Shown here: piece after piece, positions 1 through 8,893 of the stretch
How positions within the stretch are numbered: position 1 is the first letter of the stretch
How the letters are laid out: the number at the start of each line of letters is the position of its first letter
NCBI RefSeq assembly: GCF_007827365.1
Contig: NZ_VISI01000002.1
Location: 1,803,001 to 1,867,000 of the forward strand
Length of the DNA: 64,000 nucleotides
Direction: 5' to 3'
DNA from: Olleya sp. Hel_I_94
GTDB lineage: Bacteria; Bacteroidota; Bacteroidia; Flavobacteriales; Flavobacteriaceae
Notes under the pieces: model-generated
What the model saw: only the letters and a program-made list of their open reading frames with translations
Database searches by the model: none
Told to the model about the DNA's origin: nothing
Translations under genes and position numbers: made by a program

Positions 1-297
1 GTTAGAAAATAAAAACGCACCAAAAAGCGCTTGAAAACTGACTGCAACATAAGCTCCGAATGGAGAATATGGACTTACTGCCATTTTAATAATCAAGACA
101 ATAACCAATGCTTTTAAAATAGCTTGCCATTTATTTTTAGCATAAAAAGCAATTAAGCTAATTAACAATATTGAAACACCACCAACAATCAAACCTGTGA
201 ATGGCGAATTAAACACATGCAAAAAACCACCCAAACCAGACTCATTTAAAGCCCAAAGCGCAGTTAATTTATCTATGATTGATTTGTTTTTTTTCAT
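1..297 (-). CDS. Membrane protein, 3' part cut by the window edge
   Basis: An open frame starts with ATG at 297 and runs off the left end, giving the first 99 residues. After a charged N-terminus (MKKNKSIIDK) it has hydrophobic segments at about residues 36-53 and 62-73, and a third stretch near 80-97, so it is an inner-membrane protein. I do not recognise the family. It lies 87 bp beyond the stop of the XdhC-like gene on the same strand and could belong to the same transcription unit. The start is the first ATG after an A-rich leader (ATTAAAG). Confidence 0.65.
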   Translation of the reverse strand, partial: MKKNKSIIDKLTALWALNESGLGGFLHVFNSPFTGLIVGGVSILLISLIAFYAKNKWQAILKALVIVLIIKMAVSPYSPFGAYVAVSFQALFGAFLFSN

Positions 298-383
298 CTT
301 TAATTGCTGCAATAATAGCCATTCTTTTACTTACAAGACACTTCGTAATCTCATAGAGGGAATATTATCATCAAATCTTAGTA

Positions 384-1163
384 TTAATTAGCTAAGCTTT
401 TATAATGCACTTGTAGTAATTGTGCAACAACACTTATAGCAATTTCTTTTGGTGTATCACCTCCAATGTCTAAACCAATAGGGCAAACGACATTAGTCAT
501 ACCTTCAGGAATATTCATCTCTTTAATAAGCATATTGTTAAATCTGACTTTTTTAGTTTTACTGCCAATCAACCCCAAAAATTTAGTTTGATTTTGTAAC
601 GCCATTGCTATAACATCAAAGTCAATTGCATGATTATGTGTTAACACTAAAACGTAGCTGTTACTACCCCATTTTACAACCTCCTTAAACGTTTTGAAAT
701 CAGTTTCGTTAGTTTGATGTATTGTAATACTTGCGTCTAAATCTAAATTAGAAAACCAGTCGTCTCGAGAATCTATAAGATTAACTTTAAAAGGCGTGTC
801 TACTAAAAGTTTGCAGATTTCTACTCCAATATGTCCTGCTCCGAATAAAAATAACTCTGGCGATTGATTCATAGGTTCTATAATAAATTCGACTTTCCCG
901 CCACAGCACTGCTCAAACTCCGGTCCTAATGTGTAACTAGATTCTATAATTCTGTTGTCATTAATAGCAATTAATGCTTCGTCAATAGCTTTAAACTCTA
1001 GCTTCCCTCCGCCTATGGTTCCGTAAATCTGTTTGTCTTTAGTGACTATCATTCTAGAACCAACAACGCAAGGTGTTGACCCTAGACATTTGGAAACAGT
1101 AATAAAAGCAATAGGTTGTTGTTTTGCCTTAAAATCAGATAATAGACTAATCCAGTTTTGCAT
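384..1163 (-). CDS. XdhC/CoxI family protein
   Basis: This 259-residue protein has the XdhC layout: an N-terminal XdhC_CoxI domain (about residues 10-80, with GSTPCVVGSRM and GTIGGGKLE) followed by a C-terminal Rossmann-type domain (about 105-245, FLFGAGHIG then IDSRDDW). The family's QCCGG motif is present (EQCCGGKVEF). Family members mature the molybdenum cofactor of xanthine dehydrogenase-type enzymes, for example by delivering sulfurated cofactor. No molybdoenzyme gene lies in the window, so the client enzyme is unknown. The gene starts 5 bp after the stop of the antiporter gene, so the two are probably co-transcribed. Confidence 0.85.
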   Translation of the reverse strand: MQNWISLLSDFKAKQQPIAFITVSKCLGSTPCVVGSRMIVTKDKQIYGTIGGGKLEFKAIDEALIAINDNRIIESSYTLGPEFEQCCGGKVEFIIEPMNQSPELFLFGAGHIGVEICKLLVDTPFKVNLIDSRDDWFSNLDLDASITIHQTNETDFKTFKEVVKWGSNSYVLVLTHNHAIDFDVIAMALQNQTKFLGLIGSKTKKVRFNNMLIKEMNIPEGMTNVVCPIGLDIGGDTPKEIAISVVAQLLQVHYKSLAN

Positions 1164-1168
1164 AAAGG

Positions 1169-2410
1169 CTATTTAATTTCTAGTTTTTTAACCAATTTAC
1201 CAACGGTCATTCCTTGTATTAATATAGAAAAGACAACCACAACATAAGTAATTACCAAAATTAAATCACGCTCCATAACTTCTGTAAGACCTAAAGCCAA
1301 CGCTATAGATATTCCACCGCGTAATCCTCCCCAAGTCATAATTAGGTTGGTTTTTGGCACAAAGTCTAACTTGTTTTCAAAGAATTTTATTGGTATTAAC
1401 AACGAAATATATCTACAAACCAACACTAAAGGAATGGCTAATAAACCAGCAGTCAAATACTCAAATTTAAAGGTTAGCACTAACATTTCCATTCCTATTA
1501 AAACAAACAGAATGGTATTTAAAAGAATATCCAATAACTCCCAAAACTTATCGACATAGGTTTCTGTTGTTTTCGACATTGCACTATCTCTAACCGTATC
1601 ATTCCCAACCACCAAACCAGCGGTCACCATTGCTAAAGGCGCTGATATATGCAGCTTTTGTGCTAAAACAGTTCCTCCCATAACAGCAGCTAGGGTTATA
1701 ATAACTTCAATATCATAATCGTCAATAGACTTCATTAATCTATACGTAATCCAGCCCAAAATCAAACCTAATGCAATCCCTCCAAGCACCTCAACACCAA
1801 ACAGCTCCACAACTTCTAAAGCACTAACATTTTCAATACCTAAATCGGCAATTTTAAAAATGGTTAAAAATATAACAACACCAACACCATCGTTAAAAAG
1901 GGATTCTCCAACAATTTTAGTTTCTAATTTTTTAGGCACACCTGCCTTTTTTAATATACCCAAAACAGCAATTGGATCTGTTGGCGAAATTAATGCACCA
2001 AACAATAAACAGTATATAAAATCTATATGTAAGCCTATAATTGGCAATGCATAAAACATAGCACCACCAACTAAAAATGTCGAAATCAAAACACCAAAGG
2101 TCGCAAATGCAAAAACAGGCCAACGCTGTACTTTAAGCTGCTCAAAATTAGTATGTAAAGCACCTGCAAACAGCAAAAAACTTAGCATTACGTCTAATAG
2201 AACACTTTTAAAATCTATTTGTGTAATTATAAACTTCTCTGCGTTTAGTAAAGTATCATCAAAATAACTTAATGCAAAAACCCCTAATGTAAACACAATG
2301 GTAATTAACATTAAACCAATGGTATTAGGCATTTTTAAAAACCGCACATTTATATACCCAAAAATGGCAGAAATAAGTACTAATATTGATGCAATCACAA
2401 AATAATCCAT
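1169..2410 (-). CDS. Na+/H+ antiporter (CPA1/NhaP-type)
   Basis: This 413-residue integral membrane protein has about 12 predicted transmembrane segments. It carries CPA1 signatures: SPTDPIAVLGILKKAG, with the Asp pair region of the transport site, ESLFNDGVGVV, and the late GGLRGGISIALAL motif. The likely role is exchange of Na+ (or K+) for H+ across the inner membrane in pH and salt homeostasis. It ends without the cytosolic C-terminal domain of longer family members. It is first in a short minus-strand unit with the XdhC-like gene and is divergent from the esterase gene (79 bp apart). Confidence 0.9.
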   Translation of the reverse strand: MDYFVIASILVLISAIFGYINVRFLKMPNTIGLMLITIVFTLGVFALSYFDDTLLNAEKFIITQIDFKSVLLDVMLSFLLFAGALHTNFEQLKVQRWPVFAFATFGVLISTFLVGGAMFYALPIIGLHIDFIYCLLFGALISPTDPIAVLGILKKAGVPKKLETKIVGESLFNDGVGVVIFLTIFKIADLGIENVSALEVVELFGVEVLGGIALGLILGWITYRLMKSIDDYDIEVIITLAAVMGGTVLAQKLHISAPLAMVTAGLVVGNDTVRDSAMSKTTETYVDKFWELLDILLNTILFVLIGMEMLVLTFKFEYLTAGLLAIPLVLVCRYISLLIPIKFFENKLDFVPKTNLIMTWGGLRGGISIALALGLTEVMERDLILVITYVVVVFSILIQGMTVGKLVKKLEIK

Positions 2411-2489
2411 AGAAATATATTTATTGCTAAATTAAAATATTTAACATAAAAATCTGTTATTTGGCAAAATTTAGATTATTATACGTGTT

Positions 2490-3386
2490 ATGAAAAACCT
2501 ATGCATACTAGTTATTGTATTAACCTTTTTTTCCAGTCCAGCTCAAAACATGAAAACTTACACCTACGCCACAAAAGGATTAGACACACTTAAATTAGAT
2601 GTTTACACGCCAGAAAACATTAAACCAACAGATAGCTTACCTGTTGTCATTTGGATGCATGGTGGCGGATTTTCTAGTGGTGGACGTAATGGTATTGACG
2701 AGTTGAATATCGTTAATGCTGCCAATAAAAATGGGTATATTGGAGTATCGATAACATATAGATTATTAAGAAAAGGAACAGATACTGGCTTTAGTTGCAA
2801 TTGTAGTAAAGAAGACAAGATGTTCACCTTTAATCAGGCAGTTATCGACTTTTTAGATGCTACTAATTTTATCTATCAAAATAGCAAGATGCTACAAGTA
2901 GATACAACAAAAATTATTGCAGCAGGAAGCAGTTCTGGAGCAGAGACAGCACTACATGCAGCATTTATGCGACGTTTTTTTATTTCAGATTTAAGCATGT
3001 ATCAAGACATTAAATTTGCAGGAGTAATTGGTTTTTCTGGTGCATTTCTGGACATAGACCACTTGACTATTGACAATGCAATACCAGTAGCACTTACACA
3101 CGGTACGGAGGATCAAGCTGTACCCTTTGGCAGTGCTCCACACCACCACTGTAAACCAACAAAACCTGGTTATATTATGTTACATGGTGCCAAAACTATT
3201 ACCGAAAAATTAGACACTTTAGAAAGTTCCTACTATTTAAATCTTGTCAAAAATGGAACTCATGATGCAGCTAATGTACATCCTGAAGATCTTGACGATA
3301 TCTTTTATTTTTTGAATAAAACAGTCCTTAAAAACGAAGTTATTCAAACCAAAAAATACACCTTACCAAAACCTACTATCTATTAA
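2490..3386 (+). CDS. Exported alpha/beta-hydrolase (esterase/lipase-like)
   Basis: A 298-residue protein with a signal peptide (MKNLCILVIVLTFFSSPAQN). The alpha/beta-hydrolase features are an oxyanion-hole motif HGGGF at about residue 56 and a nucleophile elbow GSSSGAE at about residue 153. The likely acid is in the THGTEDQAVPFG segment, and the catalytic His is probably in NGTHDAA. This resembles the HSL/carboxylesterase branch (Abhydrolase_3/BD-FAE). It acts in the periplasm or outside the cell; the substrate is unknown. It is a single gene between the divergent antiporter gene and the arsenosugar-type operon, which has its own promoter. Confidence 0.8.
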   Translation: MKNLCILVIVLTFFSSPAQNMKTYTYATKGLDTLKLDVYTPENIKPTDSLPVVIWMHGGGFSSGGRNGIDELNIVNAANKNGYIGVSITYRLLRKGTDTGFSCNCSKEDKMFTFNQAVIDFLDATNFIYQNSKMLQVDTTKIIAAGSSSGAETALHAAFMRRFFISDLSMYQDIKFAGVIGFSGAFLDIDHLTIDNAIPVALTHGTEDQAVPFGSAPHHHCKPTKPGYIMLHGAKTITEKLDTLESSYYLNLVKNGTHDAANVHPEDLDDIFYFLNKTVLKNEVIQTKKYTLPKPTIY

Positions 3387-3403
3387 TTTATCATAAATAA
3401 CAG

Positions 3404-3423
3404 TACTTTTGTTAGTACTACTA
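3404..3423 (+). promoter_or_regulatory. Candidate promoter and operator of the arsS operon
   Basis: TACTTTTG at 3404-3411 fits the Bacteroidota -7 element TAnnTTTG. It is bracketed by two copies of AGTACT (3403-3408 and 3415-3420), each a palindrome, 12 bp apart start to start, so a dyad overlaps the promoter. About 60 bp separate it from the first ATG of the 13-gene run. The operator role is inference; no regulator gene is adjacent. Confidence 0.4.
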
Positions 3424-3470
3424 AAACTTTACGACAAAACGGTTTTAGATTTATATCTTTAAAAAAAATC

Positions 3471-3809
3471 ATGATGGCAAAAACATATTACGATCCAGCG
3501 GATCTAAGAAAATTCGGAAAAATAACAGAATGGAATGAAGAACTTGGAAACAAGTTTTTTGACTATTACGGAAAAGTATTTGAAGAAGGCGCTTTAACTG
3601 CTCGCGAAAAATCATTAATAGCATTAGCTGTTGCACATACTGAGCAATGCCCATATTGCATTGATGCTTATACCAAAGATACCTTACAACGTGGTATCAC
3701 AAAGGAGCAAATGATGGAAGCCATACACGTTGGTGCAGCTATAAAAAGTGGTGCAACTTTAGTTCATGGTGTACAAATGATGAATAAAGTAAACAAATTA
3801 GACGGTTAA
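3471..3809 (+). CDS. Arsenosugar biosynthesis-associated peroxidase-like protein (AhpD/CMD fold)
   Basis: This 112-residue protein belongs to the carboxymuconolactone decarboxylase/AhpD fold. The CxxC redox pair is C60-P-Y-C63 within HTEQCPYCIDAY. The His that follows the CxxC in classical AhpD is Tyr67 here. It closely matches the subfamily that accompanies the radical SAM protein ArsS (TIGRFAM name: arsenosugar biosynthesis-associated peroxidase-like protein). It is the first gene of the run and sits 56 bp before arsS. Its role is not established; a thiol redox or arsenic(III/V) redox step is a reasonable guess. Two consecutive ATG codons (3471, 3474) make the exact start uncertain by one residue. 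Confidence 0.85.
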   Translation: MMAKTYYDPADLRKFGKITEWNEELGNKFFDYYGKVFEEGALTAREKSLIALAVAHTEQCPYCIDAYTKDTLQRGITKEQMMEAIHVGAAIKSGATLVHGVQMMNKVNKLDG

Positions 3810-3865
3810 AATAAAACCAATTTGGTATTACTTACGTAAGAATTACAAACAAGACAAATTGATTA

Positions 3866-4921
3866 ATGGCAACAAAATCCCTTAAAAAATTAGGTAGCGA
3901 TTTAGCAAAAAGCAATAAACAACTAGAGATATTATCTGGCGGAATTTTTGCTGATGGCGAATTACCAACTTTCAAAGATAAAATTTCTGAAACTAGTCAA
4001 TTTCCGCTTAAAGCGAAAAAACTAGAAATACTTCAAATTAACGTTGGTTACATGTGTAATCAAGTGTGCGAGCATTGTCACGTAGATGCAGGTCCAGACC
4101 GAAAGGAAATTATGACCCAAGAGACTATGCAACAAATATTGGATGTTATTAAAACGACAGGTGCACATACTTTAGATCTTACAGGAGGTGCTCCAGAAAT
4201 GAACCCAAATTTTAGATGGTTTGTAGAAGAAGCTTCAAAAATTGGAATTAAAGATTTTATTGTACGTTCTAATTTGACCATTATTCGTGCTAACAAAAAG
4301 TATTACGATTTACCACAGTTTTTCAAAAAGCATAATATTCATGTTATAAGCTCAATGCCACATTGGACAAGAGGAAAAACGGACAAACAACGTGGGGAAG
4401 GTGTGTTTGACATGTCTATAAAAGCATTGCAAGAATTAAATGCTGTTGGTTATGGTATGCCAGGAAGCGATTTAAAATTGGACTTGGTTTACAATCCTTC
4501 AGGAGCCTTTTTACCTGGCGACCAAATGGCTATGGAAAAAGATTTCAAAAAAGCTTTGATGGAAGATTTTAGCATTCAGTTTCATAACTTATTTGCAATT
4601 ACAAACCTACCAATTGCTAGATTTTTGGACTTTTTAATAGCTTCAGAAAACTACGAAGATTATATGTACTCTTTAGTCGAAGCTTATAATCCTGCTGCAG
4701 TAGCAAACGTCATGTGTACTAATACATTGTCTGTAAGTTGGGATGGTTATTTATTTGATTGCGATTTTAACCAAATGCTAGAATTGCCTGTAAACAGTAA
4801 ATCTAAACACATATCAGACTATAAAACCGAATTACTTGAAGGTAGAAACATTGTAATTTCACAACATTGTTATGGTTGCACTGCAGGAGCAGGAAGTAGC
4901 TGTCAAGGTGTTGTTGCTTAA
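3866..4921 (+). CDS. arsS: Arsenosugar biosynthesis radical SAM protein ArsS
   Basis: A 351-residue radical SAM enzyme. The [4Fe-4S] motif is C64-x3-C68-x2-C71 (CNQVCEHC), followed by the GGAPE SAM-binding motif in LDLTGGAPEM. The C-terminal Cys-rich domain (DUF3641 type) ends in HCYGCTAGAGSSCQG. This is the architecture of the rSAM/selenodomain family; no in-frame TGA is used, so this is a Cys version. Characterised ArsS proteins attach a 5'-deoxyadenosyl group to dimethylarsinous acid, giving the nucleoside precursor of arsenosugars. Nearby genes for a nucleoside phosphorylase and two sugar-transferase-like families fit that pathway. Confidence 0.9.
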   Translation: MATKSLKKLGSDLAKSNKQLEILSGGIFADGELPTFKDKISETSQFPLKAKKLEILQINVGYMCNQVCEHCHVDAGPDRKEIMTQETMQQILDVIKTTGAHTLDLTGGAPEMNPNFRWFVEEASKIGIKDFIVRSNLTIIRANKKYYDLPQFFKKHNIHVISSMPHWTRGKTDKQRGEGVFDMSIKALQELNAVGYGMPGSDLKLDLVYNPSGAFLPGDQMAMEKDFKKALMEDFSIQFHNLFAITNLPIARFLDFLIASENYEDYMYSLVEAYNPAAVANVMCTNTLSVSWDGYLFDCDFNQMLELPVNSKSKHISDYKTELLEGRNIVISQHCYGCTAGAGSSCQGVVA

Positions 4922-4939
4922 TATAAAACTAACTTTTTT

Positions 4940-4953
4940 CGCTGTCGCGGAAA
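4940..4953 (-). repeat. Dispersed CG-rich palindromic repeat, variant copy
   Basis: Reads TTTCCGCGACAGCG on the minus strand, one base different from the 14-mer TTTCCGCGAAAGCG found exactly at four other places. It lies in the 39-bp gap between arsS and the next gene. Confidence 0.6.
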
Positions 4954-4960
4954 TCCATAA

Positions 4961-5647
4961 ATGAAGACTAAAACTGCCATTTTAATTTTTTCTAATTCTG
5001 CTAAAGAGGATGCTAAACGCAAATCTTTTGCTGATAGTCGGTTGTTTGAAACACTTACAAACGAGACTATTAAAAAAGTTAAAAAAACAGGATTACCGTT
5101 TTTTCATTTTACCGAAACAGAGCAACAAGGTTTAAACTTTGGTGATCGTTTTACAAATGCTATTCAATCGGTTTTTGATAGAGGTTTTACTAATGTTATT
5201 TCTATAGGAAACGACACACCACATCTAAAAACCAAGCACATAAATGATGCTTACCAAAAACTAAACAACAATCAGTTGGTTTTTGGACCATCAAAAGATG
5301 GCGGATTTTATTTAATGGGTTTAACCAAAAACCTATTTAATGCTAAGCAGTTTAAAAATTTACCTTGGCAAACTTCAGCTTTAAAAAGCACTACATTACA
5401 ATTCTTATCTTCGACTAAAATCACTTTTAGTACGCTTGAAACCTTAGACGACATCGATTCGTTTAAAGACTTAAAAGCTATTTTAAATAGTTATAAAACG
5501 GTTTCAAAAACACTAAAAACTATAATACTACAGCTTTGTATTTCCGCGAAAGCGATACTTAAACACATAGCATTACAATACCTATTATTACCACAACAAT
5601 TACCTTTTAACAAAGGGTCTCCTAAATTAGTTTACACCAACCACTAG
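4961..5647 (+). CDS. DUF2064 transferase-like protein (rSAM/selenodomain-associated type 1), divergent copy
   Basis: A 228-residue protein of the DUF2064/TIGR04282 family, which has a GT-A-like nucleotidyl- or glycosyltransferase fold. Conserved parts include GDRFTNAIQSVF, SIGNDTPHL and GPSKDGGFYLMGL. The N-terminal nucleotide-binding motif (ELGKVKTRLA in the paralogue at 13016) is degenerate here (SAKEDAKRKSF). The protein also carries about 60 C-terminal residues beyond the conserved core, part of which (CISAKAIL) is encoded by a dispersed palindromic repeat. It may therefore have a changed or reduced activity. It follows arsS in the operon and probably modifies the arsenic-containing nucleoside or sugar. 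Confidence 0.75.
   Translation: MKTKTAILIFSNSAKEDAKRKSFADSRLFETLTNETIKKVKKTGLPFFHFTETEQQGLNFGDRFTNAIQSVFDRGFTNVISIGNDTPHLKTKHINDAYQKLNNNQLVFGPSKDGGFYLMGLTKNLFNAKQFKNLPWQTSALKSTTLQFLSSTKITFSTLETLDDIDSFKDLKAILNSYKTVSKTLKTIILQLCISAKAILKHIALQYLLLPQQLPFNKGSPKLVYTNH
5541..5554 (+). repeat. Dispersed palindromic repeat TTTCCGCGAAAGCG inside a coding region
   Basis: An exact copy of the 14-mer within the DUF2064 gene, translated in frame as part of ISAKA near the C-terminus. Confidence 0.7.
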
Positions 5648-5688
5648 TGGCTTTTAGCCAATTTTATACTGAAACTAATTTAATTTAA

Positions 5689-8600
5689 ATGAAACACATT
5701 TACTTATGTGCTTTGCTTCTTGTTTGTACATTTAGCGTTGCACAAACTACAATTACTGGTACTGTAACAAGTGCACAAGATGGACAAACTTTAGCATACG
5801 TTAATATTTTAGCAGACCAAAATAACGGAACAATATCCGATAACAGCGGTTATTATTCTATTACAATTTCTGAGAAAACGGAAACCTTAACATTCTCATT
5901 TATTGGTTACCAAACACAACAAATTGCAATTAATAATCAATCGGTTGTTAATGTTATTTTAGAAGAAGACACCTCTAATTTAGACGAAGTGGTTATAACT
6001 GCTTTGGGTCTAGAACGAGATACAAAAGAACTTGGATATGTGGTACAATCTTTAAAAAGTGAAGGTTTAACCGAAGTCAAAACGGTTAACTTTATTGATA
6101 ATCTTGCTGGTAAACTTGCAGGTGTTACAGTCTCTCAAGGTGCGACAGGTGTTGGATCGTCTTCAAAAATAACGATTCGTGGTGAAGCCTCATTTTCTAA
6201 CAATAATCCTTTATTTGTAGTGGATGGTGTACCAATTAACAACAATACTGTTTTTAATTTTACTAACGAAGCTGCTGCTGGTTTTCAGGAAATAGATTTT
6301 GGAAATGGAGCTATGGAAGTTAATGCAGACGATATCCAAGAGGTTTCTGTATTAAAAGGTCCGAGTGCTGCTGCTTTATATGGTACGCGTGCATCCAACG
6401 GAGTGATTGTTATTAAAACCAAAGATGGTAAAAAAACCAAAGGTTTAGGGATTAGCATTAACACGTCGTTATTTGTTGACAATGCGTTTAGATTACCAAA
6501 ATTTCAAAATAGTTACGGACAAGGTAATTCTGGACAATTTGAATATGTTGATGGTCTTGGAGGCGGAATTAATGATAACATTACCTATTCTTGGGGACCA
6601 CAATTGGATGCTGGTATTTACCTTCCGCAGTTTAATAGTCCGGTGACATTAGCAAACGGAACTATTGTACGTGGTGGAGATACTGCTTTATATTCTGGTG
6701 ACGCTATTACACCAACCTTATTCCTGTCCAATCCTGATAACTTAAAAGATTTTTATCAAACAGGAATTACTACCATTAATAATATTGCTATTTCTAGTGG
6801 TTTTGATACTGGTGATTATAGATTATCGTTTACAGATTTAAGAAGCGAATCTATTATTCCTGGTGTAAATTTAGACCGACAAACTTTTGCTGCAAAACTA
6901 AATTTTGAGCCCACAGAAAAAACGACTATTTCAACCTCATTATCTTACACCAATTCTTCAAGTGATAACAGACCATCTAACGGTTATGGTAGCGAAAATG
7001 TAAATTACAGTTTGGTAGCTTGGGGACCACGAAGTCTTGATATTAATAGTTTAAAAAACTATTGGCAACCAGGTTTAGAAGGTGTACAACAATATAGTTT
7101 TAACTATACGTTTTTTGATAATCCTTATTTTATTTTATACGAAAACACAAATAGTTTTAATCGTGATCGTGTCTTCGGAAACGTTGCTATTACACATAAA
7201 TTTACAGACCATTTAAATCTTCAGGTTAGAACAGGAATGGATTATTCGTCTGAAAAAAGAGTACTAAAACGTGCGTATTCTAGTAATCGTTTTCAAAATG
7301 GTGCTTACGCAGAACATGATGTGTTTTACAGAGAAGTTAATACCGATTTTCTATTAAATTACAATAATACGTTTGGCGATTTTAAATTAGATGCATCCAT
7401 TGGTGGAAACCGATTAAACCAAACAGCATCAACCAAGCAATCACAAACGGTTAGTTTGGCACAACCTGGAATTTTTAATTTAAATAATGCTGCATCACCT
7501 ATTGAAGTGTTTCAGTTTGAATCTAAAAAACGTATTAATTCCTTTTATGGAATTGCAAAACTGGGCTATAAAGATTTTCTGTTTTTAGACATTACTGGTC
7601 GTAATGATTGGTCGAGTGCTTTAGCAACACCTTTTTCGATGGATGGCACTTCTTTTTTCTATCCTTCGGCTTCAGCCAGTTTTATTTTATCTAATGTTAC
7701 AGAGCTTCCTGAAGCTGTATCTTTTGCAAAAATAAGAGCCAGTGTGGCACAAGTTGGTAACGATACTAATCCATATCAAACTTCCGGAGCTTTTGTATCA
7801 CAAACACCTTTTAATAGTCAACCTACTTTTAGTAATCAGGATTTTATTCCTAATTCAGAATTAAAACCAGAAAGCACCACTAATTACGAATTTGGTGCAG
7901 ATTTACGTTTCTTGAAAGATCGTATTCGTTTTGACTTTACCTATTATAATGCCATAACTAAAGATCAAATAATTTCATTACCAATACCAATTTCATCCGG
8001 TTATGAACAACAAGTTGTAAATGGTGGAAAAGTAAAATCGACTGGTATCGAAATTATTGCTGGCTTAACTCCTATTAAGACGTCTAATTTTAAATGGAAT
8101 ACAACCTTCAATTTTGCTAAAAACAAAGCAACTATTGAAGAGTTACCTCAAGAAGATGGACGTTTAACTTTGGCTTACAGCCGAATTTATGATAGTGCCA
8201 ATCAAACGGTTTGGTTTCAAGTTGAAGAAGGTGGACAGATTGGAGATATTTATGGTACAGGTTATAGTGTTAACCCAACTGGAGAATTTGTTTTAGATGA
8301 CCAAGGTAATTACATCAGCAATAGTTTTTTGCAGAAACTTGGAAATTATAATCCAGATTTCACATTAGGTTGGAACAATGACTTTAGCTATAAAAATTGG
8401 ACTGCAAGCTTTTTATTTGACTGGAGGCAAGGTGGCGAAATTGTATCAAGAACTAGCGCATTAGGTAATGTTGGAGGACAATTAGCCGAAACAGAATACA
8501 GACCTGACGAAGGTATTGTAGCAGAAGGAGTTAATGTTAATACAGGTTTACCAAATACTGTAGCTATATCTGCAGAAAGCTATTACAGACAATTTTATGA

Positions 8601-8883
8601 CAGAAATCAAGAGCAAAATAACATCTACGATGCGTCTTACCTAAAATTGAGACAATTTTCTATTGGTTACAATTTTAAATTAAAAGAAGGCTTTTTAGGC
8701 TTAAAAGAAGGTGGAGACATTGCAGTGTCTTTAATTGGTAAAAACCTATTTGTTATTACTGAAAACCCACACTTTGACCCAGAACAATTAGCAGTACAAG
8801 GTAACGGTTTTGTTAGTGGTGTAGAAGATATGAGTTATGCCACATCACGCAGTTTTGGACTAAAAGCAAGTTTAAATTTTTAA
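5689..8883 (+). CDS. SusC/RagA-family TonB-dependent outer-membrane transporter
   Basis: A 1064-residue protein with a signal peptide (MKHIYLCALLLVCTFSVAQ), an N-terminal carboxypeptidase-regulatory-like (CNA-B-type) domain (about residues 20-95), a TonB plug (about 100-250, LDEVVITALG then KITIRGEASF and FVVDGVPI) and a large C-terminal beta-barrel ending in an aromatic residue (SLNF). It forms a lidded importer with the SusD-like lipoprotein encoded 10 bp downstream. Unlike a polysaccharide utilisation locus, the surroundings hold no glycoside hydrolases but arsenosugar-type genes. The substrate could be an arsenic-containing sugar or nucleoside, or a purine nucleoside; this is inference from position only. 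Confidence 0.9.
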   Translation: MKHIYLCALLLVCTFSVAQTTITGTVTSAQDGQTLAYVNILADQNNGTISDNSGYYSITISEKTETLTFSFIGYQTQQIAINNQSVVNVILEEDTSNLDEVVITALGLERDTKELGYVVQSLKSEGLTEVKTVNFIDNLAGKLAGVTVSQGATGVGSSSKITIRGEASFSNNNPLFVVDGVPINNNTVFNFTNEAAAGFQEIDFGNGAMEVNADDIQEVSVLKGPSAAALYGTRASNGVIVIKTKDGKKTKGLGISINTSLFVDNAFRLPKFQNSYGQGNSGQFEYVDGLGGGINDNITYSWGPQLDAGIYLPQFNSPVTLANGTIVRGGDTALYSGDAITPTLFLSNPDNLKDFYQTGITTINNIAISSGFDTGDYRLSFTDLRSESIIPGVNLDRQTFAAKLNFEPTEKTTISTSLSYTNSSSDNRPSNGYGSENVNYSLVAWGPRSLDINSLKNYWQPGLEGVQQYSFNYTFFDNPYFILYENTNSFNRDRVFGNVAITHKFTDHLNLQVRTGMDYSSEKRVLKRAYSSNRFQNGAYAEHDVFYREVNTDFLLNYNNTFGDFKLDASIGGNRLNQTASTKQSQTVSLAQPGIFNLNNAASPIEVFQFESKKRINSFYGIAKLGYKDFLFLDITGRNDWSSALATPFSMDGTSFFYPSASASFILSNVTELPEAVSFAKIRASVAQVGNDTNPYQTSGAFVSQTPFNSQPTFSNQDFIPNSELKPESTTNYEFGADLRFLKDRIRFDFTYYNAITKDQIISLPIPISSGYEQQVVNGGKVKSTGIEIIAGLTPIKTSNFKWNTTFNFAKNKATIEELPQEDGRLTLAYSRIYDSANQTVWFQVEEGGQIGDIYGTGYSVNPTGEFVLDDQGNYISNSFLQKLGNYNPDFTLGWNNDFSYKNWTASFLFDWRQGGEIVSRTSALGNVGGQLAETEYRPDEGIVAEGVNVNTGLPNTVAISAESYYRQFYDRNQEQNNIYDASYLKLRQFSIGYNFKLKEGFLGLKEGGDIAVSLIGKNLFVITENPHFDPEQLAVQGNGFVSGVEDMSYATSRSFGLKASLNF

Positions 8884-8893
8884 TAGACACATC

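Noticed and set aside
197..391. Plus-strand frame at the left end
   Set aside because: It is antisense to the truncated membrane protein, whose minus-strand frame has a clear start and hydrophobic segments.
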